A stretch of DNA of 9,518 nucleotides from assembly GCA_052390415.1 (NCBI GenBank), contig JBQTGY010000064.1:1-9518 (forward strand), in the 5' to 3' direction. The notes under the pieces are model-generated. The model made no database searches and was not told where the DNA came from. It worked only from the letters and a program-made list of their open reading frames with translations. The stretch is from JANNWF01 sp052390415. GTDB taxonomy: Bacteria; Pseudomonadota; Gammaproteobacteria; Xanthomonadales; Xanthomonadaceae. Below are positions 1 through 6,586 of the stretch, piece by piece; the first letter of the stretch is position 1; each line of letters opens with the position of its first letter. The position numbers and the translations under genes were made by a program.

Positions 1-5
1 TTGCT

Positions 6-40
6 TCGCCAAAGAAAAGTAACCAAAAGAAAGGCGACCC
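6..40 (+). repeat. Left copy of 35-bp dispersed repeat (inverted pair)
   Basis: Positions 6-40 are the exact reverse complement of 587-621, 35 of 35 bases. The core reads AAAGAAAAGTAACCAAAAGA. From memory, this sequence recurs in intergenic DNA of Xanthomonadales and other proteobacteria, where it gives spurious peptides such as 'SFGYFSLA'. The window begins inside this copy, so its outer end cannot be seen. Confidence 0.85.
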
Positions 41-105
41 GAGCATCGCGCTTCGCTTCGCTCAGTACCCTGCGCTGCTCGCCGGTCTCGGGCCGGCGCG
101 AACTC

Positions 106-119
106 GCACATCCATGTGC
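106..119. repeat. CATGGATG-core palindrome, copy 1
   Basis: GCACATCCATGTGC is a perfect palindrome with 6-bp arms around a central CC. On the other strand the centre reads CATGGATG, the same core as the palindromes at 486-501 and 513-530. Confidence 0.7.
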
Positions 120-195
120 TCGGACATGCGCGCCTTTCCCCCGAGCCCGGCTCCGCTGCTCGGCGCGATGACGGGGCTGAGGGTCAAAAGCCACG

Positions 196-316
<121 letters not shown>

Positions 317-485
317 CAGGCAATAGCCACAACCAAAAAGTCACAACCAAACCAGCAACTTCATGAGCGCCGGTTGGGCACCGGCAGCCGCCGCCAACTT
401 TCACGCTGCGCGCTTTGGCTTCTGCTCTGGATCTTAGGGTCCCCTTTGTGGCGGCGGCGGTTGGGAGATCAGGCCCGCAGGGGTG

Positions 486-501
486 CGCGCATGGATGCGC
501 G
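486..501. repeat. CATGGATG-core palindrome, copy 2
   Basis: CGCGCATGGATGCGCG forms a perfect 7-bp-arm hairpin around the central GG. With G-U pairs it can extend to about 483-504. Confidence 0.7.
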
Positions 502-506
502 TGCGC

Positions 507-536
507 TTTTGCCAGTACATGGATGTACTGTCAAAA
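507..536. repeat. CATGGATG-core palindrome, copy 3, long hairpin
   Basis: CAGTACATGGATGTACTG (513-530) has perfect 8-bp arms around GG. After one mismatch (C512 against T531) the stem resumes as TTTTG (507-511) with CAAAA (532-536), giving 13 base pairs in all. The U/A-rich foot makes it resemble a bidirectional terminator, but no adjacent gene clearly uses it. Confidence 0.75.
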
Positions 537-586
537 ACCCCTCCCAATCGCCGCGAACTCGCGGCTTCATCGCGAGCGCCACATCG

Positions 587-637
587 GGGTCGCCTTTCTT
601 TTGGTTACTTTTCTTTGGCGACTCAAAGAAAAGTGAC
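587..637 (-). repeat. Right copy of 35-bp repeat with terminal 11-bp hairpin
   Basis: Positions 587-621 match 6-40 in inverted orientation without mismatch. The copy continues into a perfect hairpin: ACTTTTCTTTG (607-617), loop GCGACT, CAAAGAAAAGT (624-634). The left copy is cut by the window edge before the matching hairpin could be seen. The inverted arrangement frames about 550 bp, as terminal repeats of a small mobile unit would, but two independent copies of a common repeat would look the same. Confidence 0.8.
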
Positions 638-702
638 TCGGCCACCGCTGAGGTGGACGAAACCGTGCGACAAACATTCAACAGACGAGAGAAGGAAAAT
701 CC

Positions 703-733
703 AAAAACCCCGGCCTTCGCCGGCCTTCGCCGG
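703..733 (-). terminator. Double-hairpin intrinsic terminator of spoT
   Basis: Read on the minus strand, 66 bases beyond the spoT stop codon, the sequence is CCGGCGAAGGCCGG repeated with overlap and followed by GGTTTTTGG. Either copy can form a CCGGC/GCCGG stem, and the distal one is followed directly by a five-T run (A703-A707 on the plus strand). The GAAGGCCGG unit also resembles a dispersed 'ttcgccgg' repeat common in proteobacterial intergenic DNA, so terminator and repeat may be the same object. Confidence 0.6.
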
Positions 734-798
734 AACGACGGCTCAATGGGCGGCAGCGCCATTCAACCACTACGCGCCCCACACCGCAGGGCAAACCC

Positions 799-2970
799 CT
801 ACAACCTCTGCACCCCATGCACCACCCCCAACCTCCGAATCCTCCGGATCACGTCGGCCAGGTGTTTGCGGTGTTTCACTTCGATGTTGAAGTGCATCAC
901 GGCCATGCGCAGGTCACGTTCCTTGTATTCGACGTTGTCGATGTTGGCTGCCGCTTCCGCAATGGCGGTGGCGACTTTGGCGAGCACGCCTGGATGGTTC
1001 TCGACTTCAACGCGCAGGCCGGCGCCGTAGTCGCCTTGCACGTTGCGGTCCCAGCCGATCTGCACCCAGCGTTCGGGTGATTTGCGGAACTCGTTGACGT
1101 TGTTGCATTCGAGGCGATGCACTTCGATGCCCTTGCCCGCCGACAGGTAACCCATGATTTCGTCGCCGGGCAACGGGAAGCAGCACTTGGCAAAATTCAG
1201 CACGCCGCGTTCGCTGCCGCTGATCTCGATTTTCTCGCTACTGGCCGGGCGCGACGCCGCCGGTGTGTTGGCATCGCGTTTGCGCTGCAGCAGGGTTTCC
1301 GCTACTTGCTGCGGCATGCGGTTGCCAAGCGCGATCTCGGAGAGCAATTCTTCCAGCCGCTTCAGACCGCTCTCGCTCAGGAATTTCTTCAGTTTCGCAG
1401 CGGGCACGGCATCCAGCGAACTGTCGAGATCCTCGAGGGCGCGATCCAACATGCGATGTCCCAGTCCAACGGCGTCTTCATGCTGCAAGCGCTTCAAGAA
1501 GTGGCGTATCGAGGTGCGCGCCTTGCTGGAGGCAACAAACTCCAGCCAACTCGGACTTGGCACCGCTGACGGCGCAGTGATGATCTCCACCGATTGACCG
1601 CTGGCCAATTGAGTGCGCAGTGGCACCAGCTTCTTGTCGACGCGTGCGGCCACCGCGTGATCACCGACATCGGTGTGCACGGCATAGGCAAAATCCAGTG
1701 CGGTGCCATTGCGCGGCAAGGCCAGAATGTCGCCCTTCGGAGTGAACAGGTAGACCTCGTCCGGGAACAGATCGACCTTGACGTTTTCCAGAAACTCCAT
1801 CGATGAGCCCGCGACTCGCTGGCTTTCCAGCAGCCCGGTCAGCCAATCGTTGGCACGCATCTGCGCGTTGCTGACGCTGCGCTCGCCGCTCTTGTACATC
1901 CAATGCGCCGCGATGCCGCGCTCGGCCAGTTGATCCATTTCCTCGGTGCGAATCTGCACCTCGATCGGCGAGCCGAACGGGCTGAACAACACCGTGTGCA
2001 ATGACTGGTAACCGTTGGCCTTGGGAATGGCGATGAAATCGCGGAAGCGTGCATCCAGCGGCTTGTACAACGCATGCACCGCGCCCAAGGCGTGATAACA
2101 CAGCATGGTCTGGCCGACGACGACGCGAAATCCGAACACGTCCATCACCTGATCAAAGCTTTTGTGCTCGCCGCGCATCTTCATGTAGATGCTGTAAGGC
2201 GATTTCACTCGTCCGACCAGACGATGGGTCAGGCGTTCGCTGGCGAGTTTGTGCGAAATCGCCGCCTCAATCGTCGCCATCGCTTCCCGGCGCAGCACCG
2301 GCTGCGCCTGGATTCGTCTATCGATCACTCGGTGCCGGAGTGGATACAAGGCCTGGAATCCCAGATCTTGCAGCTCACTCTTGATCCGGTTCATGCCCAG
2401 ACGCTGCGCAATCGGGGCGTAGATTTCCAAGGTTTCCTTGGCAATCCTGCGGCGCGACTCGGCTGCCATCGCGCCGATGGTGCGCATGTTGTGCAGACGA
2501 TCCGCCAGCTTGATCAAGATGACGCGCAGGTCACGCGCCATCGCCAGCAGCATCTTGCGAAAACTCTCCGCTGCCGCTTCGTAGCGATCAGCAAACTCGA
2601 TTTTTTCGAGCTTGGTGACACCATCCACCAATTCAGCGACCGATTGACCAAACTCGCTGAGCAAGGCCGCGCGCGGCAGTTTGGTGTCTTCCAAGGTGTC
2701 GTGCAGGATCGCGGCGCACAGGCTCTCAACGTCCAGCCGCAACTCGGCCAAAATGCCGGCGACCGCCAAGGGATGGGTGATGTAAGGCTCGCCGCTGCGG
2801 CGCGTTTGCCCGTCGTGCGCAGCGGCCCCAATCAGATAGGCGCGACGCACCCGCTCCACATGTTCGGGCAACAGATACTCAGCCACCACCGCCAACAGGA
2901 TTCCCGCCTCGACCGGACAGGGGTCAAGCAAGGGAATCGCAGGATCGATGGCGAGTGCGGCGGCGGGCAT
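799..2970 (-). CDS. spoT: Bifunctional (p)ppGpp synthetase/hydrolase SpoT
   Basis: A 723-residue long RelA/SpoT homologue, the normal length. It makes (p)ppGpp from ATP plus GDP/GTP and hydrolyses it to control the stringent response in the cytoplasm. Domains in order: HD hydrolase, with H52, H66 (YITHP), H90-D91 in 'ILHDTLEDT' and 'LADRLHN' (155-161), so hydrolase residues look intact; synthetase, about 250-360, with 'YSIYMKM', D277, 'FIAIPKANGYQSLHT' (312-326) and 'EVQIRTEEMD' (337-346); TGS domain, about 398-466 (LFPDEVYLFTPKGD); conserved-cysteine region with C596-C597, H618 and C622; and a C-terminal ACT domain, about 651-723 (VEVENHPGVLAKVATAI). Close agreement with Escherichia coli SpoT throughout. 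The start at 2970 lies 15 residues before the conserved 'EAGILLAVVAEYL' segment; an AGG sits about 10 bases upstream. It follows rpoZ at 147 bp, with a terminator hairpin in the gap, so its expression may depend on read-through or a separate promoter. Confidence 0.97.
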   Translation of the reverse strand: MPAAALAIDPAIPLLDPCPVEAGILLAVVAEYLLPEHVERVRRAYLIGAAAHDGQTRRSGEPYITHPLAVAGILAELRLDVESLCAAILHDTLEDTKLPRAALLSEFGQSVAELVDGVTKLEKIEFADRYEAAAESFRKMLLAMARDLRVILIKLADRLHNMRTIGAMAAESRRRIAKETLEIYAPIAQRLGMNRIKSELQDLGFQALYPLRHRVIDRRIQAQPVLRREAMATIEAAISHKLASERLTHRLVGRVKSPYSIYMKMRGEHKSFDQVMDVFGFRVVVGQTMLCYHALGAVHALYKPLDARFRDFIAIPKANGYQSLHTVLFSPFGSPIEVQIRTEEMDQLAERGIAAHWMYKSGERSVSNAQMRANDWLTGLLESQRVAGSSMEFLENVKVDLFPDEVYLFTPKGDILALPRNGTALDFAYAVHTDVGDHAVAARVDKKLVPLRTQLASGQSVEIITAPSAVPSPSWLEFVASSKARTSIRHFLKRLQHEDAVGLGHRMLDRALEDLDSSLDAVPAAKLKKFLSESGLKRLEELLSEIALGNRMPQQVAETLLQRKRDANTPAASRPASSEKIEISGSERGVLNFAKCCFPLPGDEIMGYLSAGKGIEVHRLECNNVNEFRKSPERWVQIGWDRNVQGDYGAGLRVEVENHPGVLAKVATAIAEAAANIDNVEYKERDLRMAVMHFNIEVKHRKHLADVIRRIRRLGVVHGVQRL

Positions 2971-3034
2971 CTGGTCAGCCTACGCAGGCGGATGGTCGGC
3001 GGCAATCGCCAACCCCCACTTGAACATGAACGAA

Positions 3035-3057
3035 AAAGCCGGCACGAAGCCGGCTTT
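3035..3057 (-). terminator. Intrinsic terminator between rpoZ and spoT
   Basis: On the minus strand the sequence is AAAGCCGGC-TTCGT-GCCGGCTTTTT: a perfect 9-bp stem, 5-base loop and five T residues. It lies 61 bases after the rpoZ stop and 65 bases before the spoT start. The shape is classic Rho-independent, and the A-rich foot on the other side would also allow function on the plus strand. It implies that rpoZ transcripts end here at least partly. Confidence 0.75.
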
Positions 3058-3117
3058 CAAGGTGCGTCGAGGCAGACGAGGCGCAACAAGGCCGCCAATG
3101 TCAGCCGACCACACTCA

Positions 3118-3411
3118 TCAATCGTCGCCTTTCGACAAGTCGTCATCGACTTCCGCCGCCGCCCATTCCAGCGCTTCGCGCTCGGCGCGCTCGCGCTCGG
3201 ACTTCTCGACTTCATCGATCTTGCTCTGGTTGATCTTGCGGCCGGCGATTTCACGCAGGGCCAGCACAGTGGGCTTGTCCTGGCTGTTGTCGCCTTCGAT
3301 CGCCGAGTCGGCGCCCTTGGCCAACTGCCGCGCACGCTTGGACGCCATCATCACCAGTTCAAAGCGATTGCCAACCACTTCCAAACAATCTTCAACGGTT
3401 ACACGTGCCAT
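3118..3411 (-). CDS. rpoZ: DNA-directed RNA polymerase subunit omega
   Basis: A 97-residue omega subunit, typical length. It binds and stabilises the beta' subunit of RNA polymerase and, in E. coli, forms part of one ppGpp binding site with beta'. The diagnostic N-terminus 'MARVTVEDCLEVVGNRFELV' with 'MMASKRARQL' (21-30) and 'DKPTVLALREIA' (45-56) matches the family, and the acidic tail 'ALEWAAAEVDDD' (80-91) is also typical. The start is supported by GAGGA a few bases upstream. Directly upstream are a TATAAT promoter candidate and a pair of GTAG repeats; downstream come a terminator and spoT. The gmk-rpoZ-spoT order is conserved in gammaproteobacteria, but here an extra gene separates gmk from rpoZ. 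Confidence 0.97.
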   Translation of the reverse strand: MARVTVEDCLEVVGNRFELVMMASKRARQLAKGADSAIEGDNSQDKPTVLALREIAGRKINQSKIDEVEKSERERAEREALEWAAAEVDDDLSKGDD

Positions 3412-3465
3412 GAATTCCTCGCGGCCTGCACAAGCAGACAGTCAGTTGGGGGCAGGGAACTGGGC

Positions 3466-3495
3466 ATTATAGGCGTGGAAACCGGTTTGCGCGAA
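3466..3495 (-). promoter_or_regulatory. Candidate sigma-70 promoter for rpoZ
   Basis: A perfect TATAAT reads on the minus strand at 3471-3466, preceded at 18 bases by TTCGCG (3495-3490), a weak -35 with three of six consensus bases. A better -35 look-alike, GTGACA, sits too far upstream. Transcription would start near 3459, giving a leader of about 50 bases before the rpoZ ATG at 3411. In a GC-rich genome an exact TATAAT in the right place is notable. Confidence 0.55.
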
Positions 3496-3512
3496 TGTCA
3501 CATGGTGAATGC

Positions 3513-3534
3513 AGCCGAGCAAGCTCGGCTCTAC
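3513..3534 (-). repeat. GTAG-headed REP-like palindrome, unit A
   Basis: On the minus strand it reads GTAG followed by AGCCGAGC-TT-GCTCGGCT, an 8-bp perfect palindrome. A GTAG head on a short palindrome is the hallmark of the SMAG-type REP elements described in Stenotrophomonas maltophilia. It lies 42 bases upstream of the -10 candidate of rpoZ. Confidence 0.65.
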
Positions 3535-3558
3535 AACAGCGTTGACTCATGTGCTCTG

Positions 3559-3576
3559 GTAGAGCGGACCGCCTAC
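3559..3576 (+). repeat. GTAG-headed REP-like unit B, overlapping a stop codon
   Basis: GTAG at 3559-3562 is followed by GCGG-A-CCGC (3564-3572) and CTAC (3573-3576). The head faces that of unit A across 24 bases, giving a head-to-head inverted pair. CTAC contains the complement of the TAG stop of the SRPBCC gene, so the repeat supplies or abuts its stop codon. Confidence 0.45.
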
Positions 3577-4085
3577 TCACCCACCCGCTTCATCAACGCC
3601 ACCAACTGATCCAGCGCCGCCGACCAACCCTGCTCAAAGCCCATCGCCGCATGTTTGTCGCGGCCAGCGCGAGTGGCATGCACCACACGCGCGGTGTAGC
3701 GCGTGCCTTGGCCCTCCGCGGTCATCGTCACTTCAGCGCTGAAGGTGAAATCGCCGCAACCATCGGTCGGGGCGCCCGCCGGCGGGCGAAAACCGGGCAG
3801 CAGGGCGTTGGTCCAGACCAGGCGCTGATCGGGAATGACCTCCAGATAACAGCCGAGTCCCGGAAAGCGCTCGCCCTCCGGCGACTCCATGACCGTGCGA
3901 AATGCGCCGCCGGGGCGCAGGTCGATGTCGCATTCCACCGTTTTCCACGGCGCCGGGGTGAACCATTGCAGCAGCAAGGCCGGCTCCGTCCATGCTCGCC
4001 ACACGGCGCTTGGCGGCACATCAATGATCCGCTCGAATTGCAGGTCGAGCGTTTCATCATGATGGTGTTCGATCACCGTAGTCAT
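3573..4085 (-). CDS. SRPBCC / AHSA1-like domain protein
   Basis: A 170-residue cytoplasmic protein of the START/Bet v 1-like superfamily, AHSA1-type branch, usual length. Visible signatures: 'FERIIDVPPSAVWRAWTEP' (17-35) then 'LLQWFTP' (38-44), corresponding to the family's first strand and helices; a central beta region with 'LRPGGAFR' (56-63) and 'GCYLEVIPDQRLVWT' (78-92); and the C-terminal helix 'GFEQGWSAALDQLVALM' (149-165). Such proteins bind hydrophobic ligands; the specific ligand cannot be read from sequence. An alternative N-terminal segment with three His (residues 7-9) is probably not functional. It starts 20 bases after the gmk stop with GAGGG as ribosome site, so it is likely cotranscribed with gmk. 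Its place between gmk and rpoZ is not part of the usual order and suggests a later insertion. Confidence 0.88.
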   Translation of the reverse strand: MTTVIEHHHDETLDLQFERIIDVPPSAVWRAWTEPALLLQWFTPAPWKTVECDIDLRPGGAFRTVMESPEGERFPGLGCYLEVIPDQRLVWTNALLPGFRPPAGAPTDGCGDFTFSAEVTMTAEGQGTRYTARVVHATRAGRDKHAAMGFEQGWSAALDQLVALMKRVGE

Positions 4086-4105
4086 TCGCTCAGCCCTCTA
4101 TCAAC

Positions 4106-4729
4106 TCAGGTTGGATCAATACTCAAAAGTTGTGCAATCAACTCGGCATTGCGGGCCTGCTGAGCCACCAAGCGCAATCGATGGGCGACAAATATCGCCC
4201 GCAATTCGGCGGCTGCGGCATCAAAGTTCTCGTTGACGATGACGTAATCGAACTCATCGAAGTGGGCCATTTCTTCGCGCGCCGCAGCCAGACGACGCTG
4301 GATGACTGCTTCGCTGTCCTGACCTCGATTGCGCATGCGGGTGACCAAGGCATCACGAGACGGCGGCAGGATGAACACGCTGACGCTATCGGGCACCTTG
4401 TTGCGCACCTGACGCGCACCCTGCCAATCGATCTCCAGCAACACGTCCTTGCCGGTTTCCAATTGCGGCAACACCGACTGCCGTGCGGTGCCCTTGTAGT
4501 CGCCGTGCACCAGCGCGTGTTCGAAAAAATCGCCGGCCGCGATCATGCGTTCAAATTCTTCGCGACTGACGAAGTGATAGTGCTGTGCATGCCGCTCACC
4601 CGGTCGCGCCGCGCGCGAGGTGAACGATATCGACAGGGCAATGCCCGACTCGCGCGCCAACACCGCGTTGACCAAGCTGGACTTGCCGGCACCGGAGGGT
4701 GCGGCGACGACGAATAGGGTGCCGTTCAT
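4106..4729 (-). CDS. gmk: Guanylate kinase
   Basis: A 207-residue GMP kinase, normal length, which phosphorylates GMP to GDP with ATP and so feeds GTP and ppGpp pools. The P-loop is 'APSGAGKSS' (10-18, K16). GMP-binding region: 'SFTSRAARPGERHAQHYHFV' (35-54) and 'GDFFEHALVHGDYKGTA' (66-82). Then come 'DVLLEIDWQGARQVR' (95-109), 'VFILPPS' (118-124), the lid 'RMRNRGQDSE' (131-140) and 'FDYVIVNE' (160-167). E. coli has 'YYGTS' where this protein has 'YKGTA'; the Tyr and Ser that contact GMP in yeast GMK are thus replaced. I recall the same 'KGTARQSV' form in Xanthomonas Gmk, so it appears to be a lineage feature rather than damage. The ATG gives the usual MxGTLxxV start. It lies 41 bases after yicC on the same strand. 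Confidence 0.97.
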   Translation of the reverse strand: MNGTLFVVAAPSGAGKSSLVNAVLARESGIALSISFTSRAARPGERHAQHYHFVSREEFERMIAAGDFFEHALVHGDYKGTARQSVLPQLETGKDVLLEIDWQGARQVRNKVPDSVSVFILPPSRDALVTRMRNRGQDSEAVIQRRLAAAREEMAHFDEFDYVIVNENFDAAAAELRAIFVAHRLRLVAQQARNAELIAQLLSIDPT

Positions 4730-4770
4730 ACGATGATTTGCTCGTTCGCGTGGATCGGGGAGCGCACTAC

Positions 4771-5631
4771 CTACTCGATATTCTGCACCTGCTCGCGAAT
4801 CTGTTCGATCAGCACTTTCAGTTCCACGGCCGCCTGCGTGGTCCGACTATCGACCGACTTCGAGCCAAGCGTGTTGGCCTCGCGATTGAACTCCTGTAGC
4901 AGAAAATCCAGTCGGCGGCCGACCGCGTCGTCCAGCGCCAGTACACGACGGGATTCGCTGATGTGGGTGTCGAGGCGTTCCAGTTCTTCTTCGACGTCGA
5001 TTTTCTGCAGGCCGAGCACCAACTCCTGTTCGAGTCGTGATGGATCCGCGCTGTCACGCAGATCGCCCAAGCGCGCATCCAATTTTCGCCTCAATGCAGC
5101 ACGAATATCGGGCAGCCAGACGCGCACTTGTGCGACCACCTCGGCAATCGCACCCAGCCGATCCAGCATGCCGACGCGCAGTTTTTCGCCCTCACGTTCG
5201 CGCGCGGCGATGAACTCATTGAGCACGGCGTCGAGCAGCAACAACACGTCGGCCTGCAACTGCTCGGTATCGATTTCCGCTTGTTCGATGAGGCCCGGAT
5301 AGCGCAGCAACTCGGTGAATTCGACCTGCATGTTCGGCAGCCGCGCCGCGCAATCGGTGGCCAGCTCAGTCAGTCGATCCAACAGTTGAACATTGAGCCT
5401 GACCTCGCCATTGCCCGCACTGGTGCGCAGCCGCAAACCCAGATCGACCTTGCCGCGCGCGATGCGCTTTGCGACCGCCTCGCGCAAGGCGCCTTCCAAC
5501 ACCCGCAACTCATCCGGCAGGCGCAGGCTGAGTTCCAGGTAGCGATGATTCACCGCGCGAACCTCGCAGGCCAAGGTGCCGTAACTGGCGGCGCGCTCAA
5601 CCGAGGCGAAGGCGGTCATGCTGCGGATCAT
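4771..5631 (-). CDS. yicC: YicC family endoribonuclease
   Basis: A 286-residue YicC protein, standard length. Members were long called stress-induced proteins; E. coli YicC has been shown to act in RNA turnover as an endoribonuclease. The N-terminal domain starts 'MIRSMTAFASVE' and contains 'VNHRYLELSLRLPDELR' (27-43) and 'RGKVDLGLRLR' (59-69). The C-terminal DUF1732 part has 'QKIDVEEELERLDTHISE' (209-226), 'GRRLDFLLQEFNREANTLGS' (238-257) and 'VELKVLIEQIREQVQNIE' (269-286), all family hallmarks. Much of 130-230 is predicted helical and charged. GGGA eight bases before the ATG is a plausible ribosome site. It is first in the minus-strand cluster and divergent from rph, an arrangement also found in E. 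coli. Confidence 0.95.
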   Translation of the reverse strand: MIRSMTAFASVERAASYGTLACEVRAVNHRYLELSLRLPDELRVLEGALREAVAKRIARGKVDLGLRLRTSAGNGEVRLNVQLLDRLTELATDCAARLPNMQVEFTELLRYPGLIEQAEIDTEQLQADVLLLLDAVLNEFIAAREREGEKLRVGMLDRLGAIAEVVAQVRVWLPDIRAALRRKLDARLGDLRDSADPSRLEQELVLGLQKIDVEEELERLDTHISESRRVLALDDAVGRRLDFLLQEFNREANTLGSKSVDSRTTQAAVELKVLIEQIREQVQNIE

Positions 5632-5709
5632 GCGATGTTTCCCAAGGGTGTCCGGACCCCGATGGTAGACTCGCCGCCGCTCTTATCCCAGCCGCAGCGC
5701 AGACCAGCA
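5632..5709. promoter_or_regulatory. Divergent yicC/rph promoter region
   Basis: The 78-bp gap must hold both starts. For rph, TGGTAGACT (5663-5671) looks like an extended -10 (TGN plus TAGACT, four of six), with no recognisable -35; transcription would begin near 5678, giving a short leader of about 30 bases. For yicC no convincing hexamers are seen. An in-frame ATG at 5662 overlaps this -10, which argues against its use as the rph start. Confidence 0.35.
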
Positions 5710-6459
5710 ATGACAAACGATCCAACTGTCGTAACCGTCACCCGTCCCAGCGGTCGCCAGACCAATGCTCTGCGTCAGGTCACCATCGAACGCGGTTACA
5801 CCCGTCATGCCGAAGGCTCGGTGCTGATTTCCATGGGCGATACCCGCGTGTTGTGCAACGCCAGCGTCGAGAATCGCGTACCGGGTTTTTTGCGCGGCAA
5901 GAATCAGGGTTGGATCACCGCCGAATACGGCATGCTGCCTCGCGCCACCCACACCCGCGGCATGCGCGAAGCCGCCACCGGCAAACAAGGCGGCCGCACC
6001 CTGGAGATTCAACGCCTGATCGGCCGCGCCTTGCGCGCCTGCGTGGATCGTGGCGCGCTGGGTGAACGCACCATCACGCTCGACTGCGACGTCTTGCAGG
6101 CCGATGGCGGGACGCGTTGTGCAGCCATCACCGGCGCTTACGTGGCCTTGGTCGATGCGGTGCGCGGTTTGATCAAGCGTGGCGAAATCAAGGCCAATCC
6201 GGTGTATGGCGCGGTCGCTGCGGTGTCGGTGGGCGTGTATCGCGGCGTGCCGGTGCTGGATCTGGACTACGCCGAAGACAGCGATTGCGATACCGACATG
6301 AACATCGTGATGAACGACGGCGGTGGCTTCATCGAGTTGCAGGGCACGGCCGAAGGCCACGCATTTCGACGCTCGGAACTGGATGCGCTATTGGGGTTGG
6401 CGGAAGTCGGCGTGGGCCAATTGTTGGCGGCACAGCGAGCGGCCTTGGCGGCGGGTTGA
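5710..6459 (+). CDS. rph: Ribonuclease PH
   Basis: A 249-residue phosphate-dependent 3'-5' exoribonuclease that trims tRNA 3' ends and degrades structured RNA as a ring hexamer. Family motifs run throughout: 'TRPSGRQTNALRQVTIERGY' (11-30), 'EGSVLISMGDTRVLCNASV' (35-53), 'PGFLRGKNQGWITAEYGMLP' (58-77), 'HTRGMREAATGKQGGRTLEI' (81-100, including R86), 'QADGGTRCAAITGAYVAL' (130-147), 'DLDYAEDSDCDTDMN' (184-198) with the acidic metal/phosphate site, and 'FIELQGTAEGHAF' (207-219). The frame is open far upstream, but conservation begins at 'RPSGR', so the start at 5710 is chosen; 5662 would add 16 unconserved residues and overlap the likely promoter. The N-terminal 'MTNDPTVVTV' is slightly longer than E. 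coli. No strong ribosome site is visible. Confidence 0.96.
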   Translation: MTNDPTVVTVTRPSGRQTNALRQVTIERGYTRHAEGSVLISMGDTRVLCNASVENRVPGFLRGKNQGWITAEYGMLPRATHTRGMREAATGKQGGRTLEIQRLIGRALRACVDRGALGERTITLDCDVLQADGGTRCAAITGAYVALVDAVRGLIKRGEIKANPVYGAVAAVSVGVYRGVPVLDLDYAEDSDCDTDMNIVMNDGGGFIELQGTAEGHAFRRSELDALLGLAEVGVGQLLAAQRAALAAG

Positions 6460-6490
6460 AGGTCGCGAGCAGCATTCGAAGCATGTTTTT

Positions 6491-6566
6491 GGAGGGCGCC
6501 GCTCCTGCGGCGCTGCTCTTGATCCCGCCAACATCCAGTGCAGCCGCGCGGGAGCGCGGCCCTCCC
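6491..6566. repeat. Two-hairpin inverted repeat between rph and rdgB
   Basis: Outer arms GGAGGGC (6491-6497) and GCCCTCC (6559-6565) are inverted copies. Just inside each lies a hairpin with a 7-bp perfect stem and 4-base loop: GCGCCGC-TCCT-GCGGCGC (6496-6513) and GCCGCGC-GGGA-GCGCGGC (6543-6560). The loops TCCT and GGGA and the GGAGGG flanks make the two halves approximate mirror copies, as in paired REP elements (BIME/REPIN type). It sits in the 127-bp gap of a likely rph-rdgB transcript, where it could protect or separate the messages. It has no U run and is not a typical terminator. Confidence 0.7.
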
Positions 6567-6586
6567 AGATCCAGGGCAGTCACCGC

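Noticed and set aside
507..536. Functional terminator for a gene in the left region
   Set aside because: The hairpin has a U/A-rich foot, but no gene ends next to it; kept as a repeat only.
2074..3609. 511-residue plus-strand frame
   Set aside because: It lies antisense to spoT and rpoZ, both firmly identified. Long antisense frames are expected in GC-rich DNA.
5128..5709. 194-residue upstream extension of the rph frame
   Set aside because: It overlaps yicC on the opposite strand and has no RNase PH homology; conservation begins just after position 5710.
5683..6360. 225-residue minus-strand frame opposite rph
   Set aside because: Antisense to strongly conserved RNase PH sequence, with the His/Ala/Gly-rich composition of a shadow frame.
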